From assembly GCA_964499465.1 (NCBI GenBank), contig CAZCLJ010000322.1, forward strand, positions 1 to 5,026: a stretch of DNA of 5,026 nt, read 5' to 3'. The notes under the pieces are model-generated. The model worked only from the letters and a program-made list of their open reading frames with translations. It did no database searches and was not told the DNA's origin. Position 1 is the stretch's first letter. Each line of letters begins with the position of its first letter. Both the position numbers and the translations under genes were made by a program. This DNA is from JAAYJM01 sp964499465 (lineage in GTDB: Bacteria; Bacteroidota; Ignavibacteria; Kapaibacteriales; UBA2268). Below are positions 1-4,980 of the stretch, in pieces.

Positions 1-89
1 TTCATATTTGGAACGAATATTTTTTTTAAAATAATTCGATTTATTTCACCCCACCCGCAGGGATTAAATTTTGCAAAAACATATAATAT
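1..89. other. Non-coding edge with a possible decayed repeat copy
   Basis: No open reading frame of note. Positions 57-65 read CAGGGATTA, the inverted complement of TAATCCCTG at 89-97. The stretch from about 66 to 89 looks like a degraded version of the TTTTTCTACAATAATATAA part of the adjoining 53 bp array, so it may be an outermost, decayed unit. Nothing else is recognisable. Confidence 0.4.
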
Positions 90-317
90 AATCCCTGGCA
101 GGATAACATAGGTAACGTTGTTTGATTTTTCTACAATAATGTAATCCCTGTCGGGATAACATAGGTAACGTTGTTTGATTTTTCTACAATAATAAAATCC
201 CTGTCTGGATAAGTTGGTAACGTTGTTTGATTTTTCTACAATAATATAATCCCTGGCAGGATAACATAGGTAACGTTGTTTGATTTTTCTACAATAATAT
301 AATCCCTGTCGGGATAA
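90..317. repeat. 52-53 bp tandem direct repeat, four full units plus a partial fifth
   Basis: Units start at 90, 143, 196, 248 and 301, giving spacings of 53, 53, 52 and 53 bp. A 30 bp core, beginning GGTAACGTTG and ending CTACAATAAT, is invariant in all four full units. Variation sits in the boundary block: AATCCCTGGCAGGATAA in units 1 and 4, AATCCCTGTCGGGATAA in units 2 and 5, and a CTGTCTGG version in unit 3, which also has a one-base deletion next to it. The block can fold as a small hairpin, for example ATCCC/GGGAT around TGTC. The units are near-identical along their whole length, so this is a minisatellite-like array, not a repeat-spacer array. No function is evident; a binding-site array or simple slippage product are both possible. 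Confidence 0.93.
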
Positions 318-336
318 AGAAGAAGAATATTTGTTT

Positions 337-398
337 CTTTCCAAAATTGTATTTTAGAAGGAAAGTTATTTTTCCCAAAAAATCCCTCTTGGGAAAAA
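337..398. repeat. Two consecutive stem-loops
   Basis: The first hairpin pairs CTTTCC (337-342) with GGAAAG (360-365), and inside it AAAAT (343-347) with ATTTT (351-355), leaving a four-base bulge. The second pairs TTTTTCCCAA (369-378) with TTGGGAAAAA (389-398), ten perfect pairs around a 10-nt loop. The second has T-rich and A-rich outer arms, so it could act as a terminator in either direction, but no gene ends next to it. Confidence 0.55.
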
Positions 399-479
399 GA
401 AAAGTTGACTTGCGATGAAGAGTTTCTTCGTTTGAAATTGTTGATTCTATTGTTAGATGAATCAAAGTAATATCGGGAT

Positions 480-537
480 AAAGTGAATTCTCCGTTAAAA
501 GTGTTATTTCCTTTTTGGAAATTAATAAATTCACTTT
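480..537. repeat. Nested inverted repeats inside the 42 bp family
   Basis: Outer arms AAAGTGAATT (480-489) and AATTCACTTT (528-537) are perfect 10 bp complements. Inside them ATTTCC (506-511) and GGAAAT (517-522) form a second hairpin with a TTTTT loop. The structure is clear by eye, though AT-rich sequence produces some inverted repeats by chance. Confidence 0.5.
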
Positions 538-659
538 TGAATTAGTTGTTTCCTTTTTTCAAAGAATAAAAGAATCGTTTGGATAAAGTATTTCTTCCTT
601 TCGAAGAAGTAACGAATCGTTACGATGAACTGTTTCCTCTTTCCGATGAAGTAAAGTAA

Positions 660-701
660 GGTGGAAATGGTTCATCCAAAGGTGGAAATGGATTAACCAA
701 A
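660..701. repeat. Duplicated 21-mer
   Basis: GGTGGAAATGG begins at 660 and again at 681. Each copy is followed by a six-base variable block (TTCATC, then ATTAAC) and CAAA, making two tandem 21 bp units. Half of the neighbouring 42 bp period, so it may derive from the same repeat family. Confidence 0.7.
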
Positions 702-752
702 GAACTCCAGACCCTATAACTCCTTTATTTTCGTTATTGGGTAAGGAGTTCT
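701..752. repeat. Long imperfect hairpin element, complete copy
   Basis: AGAACTCC (701-708) pairs with GGAGTTCT (745-752). After a 2x2 internal loop, ACCC (711-714) pairs with GGGT (739-742); after one T/T mismatch, ATAAC (716-720) pairs with GTTAT (733-737), closing a 12-nt loop. That is 17 pairs in three helices. No T-run follows and no gene ends just upstream, so a terminator role is not supported. A half-copy with the same right arm lies at 4941-4980 and abuts the probable group II intron. Confidence 0.8.
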
Positions 753-938
753 GAATTTAAAAATAATTTAACTTATATTCTCAATTTAAAATAGTTTTTA
801 ATTATTATGCCTTATATACTCTAACAAAATTAAAATTATTCTATAAAAAAATAATCAAATTCGTTACTTTATTTCCAAAAAAAATTTTTTTAATTGAAAT
901 AATTGTAGTAAATTCATTCAAAAATTGTTTTTTGAAAT
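753..938 (+). other. AT-rich leader upstream of the operon
   Basis: Almost entirely A and T, with no open reading frame. It must carry the promoter of the operon starting at 939 unless transcription enters from further left. I could not find a convincing match to either a sigma-70 promoter or the Bacteroidota TTTG/TAnnTTTG type. There is no Shine-Dalgarno sequence before the ATG at 939; the bases just before it are T- and A-rich. Confidence 0.5.
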
Positions 939-1721
939 ATGAATAATATATTAGAAAAATATACAACAGACATAGAAAGAGTTTTTAACATTGGAGTTGA
1001 TGTTTTAAATGGAGCTCGTTCTATGCGGAGAATTAGTTTTGAACTAAAGTTATTGGCAATTAACGGAATCATTCAGGCAGCAAAAATTGGCAACAACCAA
1101 GGTCAGTCTCTAATTACTCTTTCCGGCTTCCTGTCGGATTTACCATCTCAAATAGCACCGGAATTGAATAATTTGGAACATTTAACTGGAGTGATGGCAA
1201 GAGAAATCACAATTAGTTCAATTAGTGTTCGCCGTCTTACTGCATATCTGCTTTCTCTTTATAAATCTATTGAAAAAAACAACAGGGAACAAGGTTACAA
1301 AATTTCTTTAAATGATGTTAATCTATTGAAAAGTAAAGAAATAAAGGAAATTATTACTTCAAATGCTTTTTCAGAAGAAAATAGAATTTTAAAAGAAAAC
1401 ATTATACAAATTTCTAAAAATAATATTGATGTAATGAATAGTATTAATGATATGTTCATAACCACACAAGGCACAATTAACAAGGCAAGACAAACTATTG
1501 AGAGAATAAAACGCAATGGCTTTATTGCTAATTATATGGGGTCTTATATTTCCATTGAAGCTTCATATTTAAAAGGGGGCAGGCAAAAATTTTCCGGACT
1601 TGTGAATCATATTAAAGATATGTATGCTTTGCTTTTAAAGAATTTAGAAGAAATTGAAGAAAAAATTGATGAAGGAGATTTCTTGTTGAAAAATTTAGTT
1701 AAATCGGGAATAAATCTATGA
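939..1721 (+). CDS. Soluble helical protein with two chemoreceptor-tip-like motifs
   Basis: 260 residues, predicted mostly helical, with no signal peptide and no clear membrane segment. Residues 36-58, around LKLLAINGIIQAAK then G51 and G55, resemble the cytoplasmic hairpin tip of methyl-accepting chemotaxis proteins (NLLALNAAIEAARAGE, then G-rich F), with the tip glutamate replaced by Gln46. A second, weaker likeness lies at 203-228: SIEAS, a GGR-containing segment, F218, then NHIKDM where receptors have EIRxLA; here Glu207 is kept. The middle (about 115-195) is charged, Asn/Lys/Ile-rich and looks like coiled coil. The stop overlaps the start of the next gene by 4 bp (ATGA), so the two are translationally coupled. 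Family knowledge: tip motifs bind CheA/CheW. Inference: a minimal receptor or adaptor partner for the downstream di-iron protein. ATG at 939 is chosen as the first start of the frame; no Shine-Dalgarno is seen. It may instead be a helical protein unrelated to chemotaxis. Confidence 0.85.
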   Translation: MNNILEKYTTDIERVFNIGVDVLNGARSMRRISFELKLLAINGIIQAAKIGNNQGQSLITLSGFLSDLPSQIAPELNNLEHLTGVMAREITISSISVRRLTAYLLSLYKSIEKNNREQGYKISLNDVNLLKSKEIKEIITSNAFSEENRILKENIIQISKNNIDVMNSINDMFITTQGTINKARQTIERIKRNGFIANYMGSYISIEASYLKGGRQKFSGLVNHIKDMYALLLKNLEEIEEKIDEGDFLLKNLVKSGINL

Positions 1722-2512
1722 AAAATGAAATTCTTTTTGATAACGGTAACCATAAATGGATAGTTTTTGGACGCGACAATGAAAAAAAAGATGTTGTAAT
1801 TGATACCAATGAATATCTTATTGTTAGCAATGAAGAAGCTGTTTTACTTGACCCGGGTGGAATTGAGATTTTTCCGCAGGTTCTTACTGAAATTACTCAG
1901 TACGTAAATACTAATAATATAAAAAAAATTATTTCAAGCCACCAAGACCCGGATATTTCTTCATCACTTGCAATGTGGATGGACTTATGCAAAGATGTGG
2001 AAGTATTTTGCTCCTGGATTTGGACTGGATTTATTGCCCACTTTAGTATGGGAACAAATTTAAACCTGAAACCAGTTCCGGACGAAGGAATGGAAATTGT
2101 TATTGGCAAAACTAATAAGCTATACCTTGTGCCAGCTCATTATTGCCATTCTTCAGGAAATTTTTCTACTTACGACCCTATTGCAAATATTTTGTTCTCT
2201 GGCGATATCGGCGCTGCTTTGCTGCCAAGTAACGATTCAGATTTCTTTGTTAATGATTTTGAACAGCATATTAAGTATATGGAACTTTTTCATAAAAGAT
2301 GGATGCCTTCAAATTCAGCTTTAAAACAATGGGTTAATTACGTTAGAGCAATTAATCCCGGAATGATTGTTCCTCAACACGGAACTATTTTTAAAGGAGA
2401 TAATGTAAATAAATTTTTAAATTGGCTTGAAAATTTAGATGTTGGAAAATGGAATGAGGGTGATGCTGCTAATGATATTAATAAAGCAGTCTGGATGAAG
2501 TGGAAAAAATAA
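1718..2512 (+). CDS. Stand-alone di-iron metallo-beta-lactamase-fold protein (ODP-like putative O2/iron sensor)
   Basis: 264 residues, cytoplasmic. Family-type metal ligands are all visible: H75, D77 and D79 in SSHQDPD; H144 in HSSGNFSTY; D163 in FSGD; H221 in VPQHG. The H144 to D163 spacing is the same as in flavodiiron proteins (18 residues between). The fold starts with the LLDPGG strand-turn at 43-48. Flavodiiron enzymes carry a C-terminal flavodoxin domain and run about 400 residues; this protein stops after the lactamase domain, so it has no FMN electron donor and is unlikely to be an oxygen or NO reductase by itself. The position of the second His in the usual HxExDH motif is Ile80. 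Known relative: the Treponema denticola ODP protein, which binds oxygen at a di-iron site and signals through a chemoreceptor lacking a sensor. Coupling to a receptor-like gene supports the same role here (inference). GGGA at 1706-1709 may serve as ribosome binding site. Other metallo-hydrolase functions are not excluded. Confidence 0.9.
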   Translation: MKNEILFDNGNHKWIVFGRDNEKKDVVIDTNEYLIVSNEEAVLLDPGGIEIFPQVLTEITQYVNTNNIKKIISSHQDPDISSSLAMWMDLCKDVEVFCSWIWTGFIAHFSMGTNLNLKPVPDEGMEIVIGKTNKLYLVPAHYCHSSGNFSTYDPIANILFSGDIGAALLPSNDSDFFVNDFEQHIKYMELFHKRWMPSNSALKQWVNYVRAINPGMIVPQHGTIFKGDNVNKFLNWLENLDVGKWNEGDAANDINKAVWMKWKK

Positions 2513-2622
2513 TTGATAATTGATAATTGACAATTGATAATTGATAATTGATAATTGATAATTGATAATTGACAATTGATAATTGATAATTGATAAATGA
2601 TAAATGATAAGTGATAAGTGAT
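2511..2622. repeat. Heptanucleotide tandem repeat, 16 units
   Basis: Sixteen consecutive 7-mers: ten AATTGAT, two AATTGAC (units 3 and 9), then two AAATGAT and two AAGTGAT at the right end. The first unit supplies the AA of the upstream gene's TAA stop. The two AATTGAC units are six units (42 bp) apart, suggesting a past block duplication, and the right-hand units have drifted. Tracts of this type occur in intergenic DNA of Bacteroidota and cyanobacteria. Copy number changes would not alter the upstream protein but would change the spacing to the next gene. Confidence 0.97.
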
Positions 2623-2656
2623 GTTGTTTTTTATGTTATAGGATGTTCTTTTTGAA

Positions 2657-2685
2657 TTTGAAACATAAAATCTGAAGTAATTTTA
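2657..2685 (+). promoter_or_regulatory. Possible Bacteroidota-type promoter for the OmpA-like gene
   Basis: TTTG at 2657-2660, a 17 bp spacer, then TAATTTTA at 2678-2685, which matches the TAnnTTTG -7 element except for the final base. It would give a leader of about 80 nt. The sequence is so AT-rich that a chance match is quite possible. Confidence 0.25.
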
Positions 2686-2762
2686 AGTTTTATTACTAAA
2701 TACGGATTATTGATGATTTTACAAATTGCAAATGAGATTTCACTTTTTGTTTTACTATAAAC

Positions 2763-2766
2763 GGAG
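2763..2766 (+). promoter_or_regulatory. Shine-Dalgarno GGAG of the OmpA-like gene
   Basis: GGAG lies five bases before the ATG at 2772 and fixes that start, which also begins a well-formed signal peptide. It contrasts with the gene at 939, which has no such site. Confidence 0.6.
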
Positions 2767-2771
2767 CTTTT

Positions 2772-4370
2772 ATGAAGCACTTTAAACAACTACTTACTAT
2801 AATATTTACTTTATTTATTATTTGTTCTAATACAAATGCAGACCCAAAATACTCTATTGGAGTAGGAGGAGGATTATCGTTTGGAGTCAATGAATCTGTA
2901 GAAAGACCATTTGACCCACAAATTAGATTATTATTCCTTCACACTTACGATGATAACTTTTGGGGTGAAGCTGGATTTAGCTATATAAAAAATAGCGGAG
3001 AGAATCCAGATTTAAACGGTTATTCCGATTATAAAACGACAATGCTTAGCTTGGATTATCGTGTGCGTTGGAATTTGCTGAAATTTGATAATTTTATTAT
3101 TTATCCATTTGTTGGAGTTGGAGGTATTTATTGGAAAAATGACGAATACCAAAAAGTGGAAGCTCCAGACGCCGATGATAACGGTTTTGGTGTTACATTC
3201 CCAATGGGCATAGGATTTCATTATCAAATGGATAATAATTGGGGATTAGAACTTTCAGCTCATGGAAATCTAACTCCATCGGATAAGCTCAATCCACCAC
3301 TTGATGACCAAATAGACGGATTTTGGGGTGGACTTCTTTCTGTTGTTTATACTTTCGGACCAGACGAAGGCGATAGAGATGGAGACGGACTCACAAATGC
3401 TTATGAAAAAGCAATTGGCACCGACCCTGATAATCCTGATACCGATGGCGACGGCTTGAAAGATGGCGAAGAAGTAAATACTTACAATACCAATCCACTT
3501 AATCCAGACTCAGATGGTGATGGACTTAAAGACGGCGAAGAAATTAAAGAATACAAAACCAATCCACTAATAGCCGATACTGATAAAGACGGGCTAAGCG
3601 ATGGTGACGAAGTACTGAAATACAGAACTGACCCATTAAAACCAGATACCGATGGTGATGGATTAAGCGATGGTGACGAAGTATTAAAGTACAAAACAGA
3701 CCCATTAAAAGCAGATACAGACGGCGACAAGCTAAGCGATGGTGATGAAGTGCTAAAGCATAAAACAGACCCATTGAAAGTTGATACAGACGGCGAAGGT
3801 CTTAATGATGGCGATGAGGTATTAAGATATAAAACCAACCCATTAAAAATTGATACTGATGGTGATGGTCTTATTGATAGCGACGAAGTAGTGAAATATA
3901 AGACTGACCCAACAAAAGCCGATACCGATGAAGGTGGAGTTGATGATGGAACTGAAGTTGCTAAAAAGCAAAATCCTCTTGACCCATCTGACGATTTCGG
4001 AAAGAAGACATTAGGTCCACAAAAAGTCGGTGCTAAAATTGTTCTTGAAGGAGTGCTTTTTGCTACAGGCAAATCCGATATTACTCCTGCATCGGACTCT
4101 ATTCTTGTCTTAGCGTATGAAACTCTTGTTGCTTATCCTGATATGGAAGTAAAAATTACCGGACATACCGATAACGTAGGAAAACGTGATAAAAACATTA
4201 AACTATCTAAAGATAGAGCTGAATCTGTAAAAAATTGGTTGGTTAAAAAAGGCATTAAACCAGAAAGAATTACTACTGAAGGTTATGGACCAGACAGACC
4301 AATTACATTAAACGATACTCCTGAAAACAAACAGAAGAACAGACGCATTGAGTTCGAAAGAGTTAAGTAA
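2772..4370 (+). CDS. OmpA-family outer-membrane protein with nine TSP3 calcium-binding repeats
   Basis: 532 residues. Signal peptide 1-23 (KHFKQ, hydrophobic LLTIIFTLFIIC, likely cut after TNA). Residues 24-195 look like an 8-stranded barrel: alternating aromatic and glycine-rich strands (YSIGVGGGLSFG at 27-38, WGLELSAHG at 157-165) ending in LLSVVYTF. Residues 201-405 hold nine TSP3-type repeats with D-x-D-x-D-G and D-G-x-E motifs. Residues about 423-530 form an OmpA C-terminal domain with TGHTDNVG (463-470) and NIKLSKDRAESV (475-486); D467 and R482, 15 apart, match the pair that binds diaminopimelate of peptidoglycan. Role: anchors the outer membrane to the cell wall, with the repeats as a calcium-stiffened periplasmic spacer. 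The protein appears complete. It stands alone, with its own Shine-Dalgarno site and a hairpin 36 bp after the stop, so it is probably a single-gene transcript. A strain-specific adhesin or porin role cannot be judged from sequence. Confidence 0.95.
   Translation: MKHFKQLLTIIFTLFIICSNTNADPKYSIGVGGGLSFGVNESVERPFDPQIRLLFLHTYDDNFWGEAGFSYIKNSGENPDLNGYSDYKTTMLSLDYRVRWNLLKFDNFIIYPFVGVGGIYWKNDEYQKVEAPDADDNGFGVTFPMGIGFHYQMDNNWGLELSAHGNLTPSDKLNPPLDDQIDGFWGGLLSVVYTFGPDEGDRDGDGLTNAYEKAIGTDPDNPDTDGDGLKDGEEVNTYNTNPLNPDSDGDGLKDGEEIKEYKTNPLIADTDKDGLSDGDEVLKYRTDPLKPDTDGDGLSDGDEVLKYKTDPLKADTDGDKLSDGDEVLKHKTDPLKVDTDGEGLNDGDEVLRYKTNPLKIDTDGDGLIDSDEVVKYKTDPTKADTDEGGVDDGTEVAKKQNPLDPSDDFGKKTLGPQKVGAKIVLEGVLFATGKSDITPASDSILVLAYETLVAYPDMEVKITGHTDNVGKRDKNIKLSKDRAESVKNWLVKKGIKPERITTEGYGPDRPITLNDTPENKQKNRRIEFERVK
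3372..3986 (+). repeat. TSP3 repeat-coding block, nine units of mostly 69 bp
   Basis: Units begin at residues 201, 223, 246, 269, 292, 315, 338, 361 and 384; all spacings are 23 residues except the first (22). The consensus is DTDGDGLSDGDEVLKYKTDP. Unit 6 has Lys320 in place of the second calcium-loop glycine, unit 7 reads DTDGEG, and the last reads DTDEGGVDDGTE, a form usual for the final unit before an OmpA domain. Units 4-8 resemble one another more than units 1-3, suggesting recent internal duplication. Synonymous differences between units (GAT/GAC, GGT/GGC) show they are not freshly copied. Confidence 0.93.
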
Positions 4371-4405
4371 AATATTTAGTTTTATTTAGCAGACAAGTAA
4401 ATAGC

Positions 4406-4431
4406 CATACTATCAACAAGTTGATAGTATG
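4406..4431 (+). terminator. Perfect hairpin downstream of the OmpA-like gene
   Basis: CATACTATCAAC (4406-4417) and GTTGATAGTATG (4420-4431) are exact complements around AA. It lies 36 bp after the stop codon, where a transcript end is expected. No T-run follows, so it may act as a 3'-end stabiliser or a non-canonical terminator instead of a classical intrinsic one. Confidence 0.55.
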
Positions 4432-4511
4432 ACTGAGAAAAGATATAATGAGTAACGAATTGAGGAATCTCACAAGTTAATAATACCAAAGTATCTGAAA
4501 TTTAAAGATAT

Positions 4512-4544
4512 AGATGTCCTACATCTTGCAGATGTAGGACATCT
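4512..4544. repeat. Perfect stem-loop within the 144 bp unit
   Basis: AGATGTCCTACATC (4512-4525) pairs with GATGTAGGACATCT (4531-4544), 14 exact pairs around TTGCA. In unit 2 the left arm is cut after GATG at 4660 and the right arm resumes at GTAGGACATC (4761), so the gap lies inside this hairpin. Confidence 0.85.
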
Positions 4545-4660
4545 GTTTCAAGAACTTTAGCAAAGTTTTGCAGAGTAAAATAAAAGATGTAATGAGTAAC
4601 GAAGAGAGGAATCTCACAAGTTAATAATACCAAAGTATCTGAAATTTAAAGATATAGATG

Positions 4661-4760
4661 NNNNNNNNNNNNNNNNNNNNNNNNNNNNNNNNNNNNNNNN
4701 NNNNNNNNNNNNNNNNNNNNNNNNNNNNNNNNNNNNNNNNNNNNNNNNNNNNNNNNNNNN
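4661..4760. other. Assembly gap (exactly 100 N)
   Basis: One hundred consecutive N, a usual placeholder length, so the true size is unknown. Comparison with unit 1 predicts 17 bases here if only two units exist, or 17 plus a multiple of 144 if more units were collapsed. Another insert is possible. Confidence 0.98.
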
Positions 4761-4824
4761 GTAGGACATCTGTTTCAAGAACTTTAGCAAAGTTTTGCAG
4801 AGTAAAATAAAAGATATAATGGGT

Positions 4825-4885
4825 AACGAAGAGAGGAATCTCACAAGTCATTGCTAAAATTGACTTTGAGATTCCTCACTTCGTT
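4825..4885. repeat. Long inverted repeat built from the GAGGAATCTC motif
   Basis: The left arm 4825-4850 (AACGAAGA, GAGGAATCTCA, CAAGTCA) pairs with the right arm 4861-4885 (TGACTT, TGAGATTCCTC, ACTTCGTT), with one mismatch and one bulged C, around a 10-nt loop. The left arm is the start of the 144 bp unit; the right arm is an inverted copy and continues TTCGGAATGAC. Similar intergenic palindromes are common in Bacteroidota genomes (from memory, not searched). Confidence 0.85.
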
Positions 4886-4940
4886 TCGGAATGACACCTA
4901 TTCTGGATAATTTGCAAAATTATTATTTACGAAGCAAATC

Positions 4941-4980
4941 TCCTAACTCTTATATTTTCGTTATGGGGTCTGGAGTTCTG
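4941..4980. repeat. Half-copy of the hairpin element at 701-752
   Basis: Positions 4953-4980 match 726-753 at 25 of 28 bases, including GGAGTTCTG. The right arm GTTATGGGGTCTGGAGTTCT also matches the reverse complement of the left arm at 701-720 with one difference. The complementary left arm CAGAACTCC is not present upstream here, so only the loop and right half remain. The copy ends exactly at the intron start. Confidence 0.7.

Larger units (their letters stand above)
313..656. repeat. Degenerate ~42 bp tandem repeat family, stem-loop rich
   Basis: Units at 539-581, 582-623 and 624-656 align to one another. The last two match at 25 of 33 positions, with the pattern GATrAAsTrTTTCyTCyTTy, then GAwGAAGTAAmG. 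The stretch 494-538 aligns more weakly, and 414-455 (42 bp, starting GATGAAGAGTTTCTTCG) is another recognisable unit; 456-493 looks like two truncated units. The word GGATAAAG recurs at 312, 476 and 581. Several inverted repeats sit on top of the pattern (listed separately). A period of 42 bp would be 14 codons, but stops and one-base length changes break every frame, so I do not call it coding. It could be a decayed minisatellite or a decayed repeat-protein gene. Confidence 0.6.
4441..4847. repeat. 144 bp tandem repeat array, interrupted by an assembly gap
   Basis: Unit 1 spans 4441-4584. Unit 2 starts at 4585 (AGATGTAATGAG) and, ignoring the N-run, resumes at 4761 and ends at 4811. A partial unit 3 runs from 4812 to 4847 before diverging. 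Units 1 and 2 differ only at a few bases near their left end; the 51 bases after the gap match 4534-4584 exactly. Each unit contains GAGGAATCTCACAAG, a 14 bp hairpin and the small palindrome AACTTT-AGC-AAAGTT (4553-4567 in unit 1). No open reading frame is present. Confidence 0.92.

Noticed and set aside
90..310. Replication origin with DnaA boxes
   Set aside because: The complement of the unit contains TTATCCTGC, which matches only part of TTATnCACA; no full box, no origin-type gene nearby.
90..317. CRISPR array (invariant 30 bp core, ~23 bp intervals)
   Set aside because: The intervals are almost the same sequence in every unit, differing by a few bases, and no cas gene is present; true spacers would be unrelated to each other.
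289..534. 81-residue open reading frame on the - strand
   Set aside because: It lies over the tandem and inverted repeats, has a low-complexity Ile/Leu/Phe/Lys composition and no recognisable domain; open by chance in AT-rich DNA.
701..752. Intrinsic transcription terminator
   Set aside because: No T-run follows and no gene ends upstream; the existence of a related half-copy at 4941-4980 favours a dispersed repeat.
2726..2758. Sigma-70 style promoter TTGCAA with TACTAT before the OmpA-like gene
   Set aside because: The spacer is 21 bp, too long, and a start from it would fall within or next to the ribosome binding site.
3482..4072. 196-residue open reading frame on the - strand
   Set aside because: Antisense to the TSP3 repeats; its Ser/Pro-rich periodic product merely mirrors the 69 bp repeat of the real gene.
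4614..4851. Short - strand open reading frames across the gap
   Set aside because: They exist only because the 100 N are read through; the real flanks are repeat DNA.
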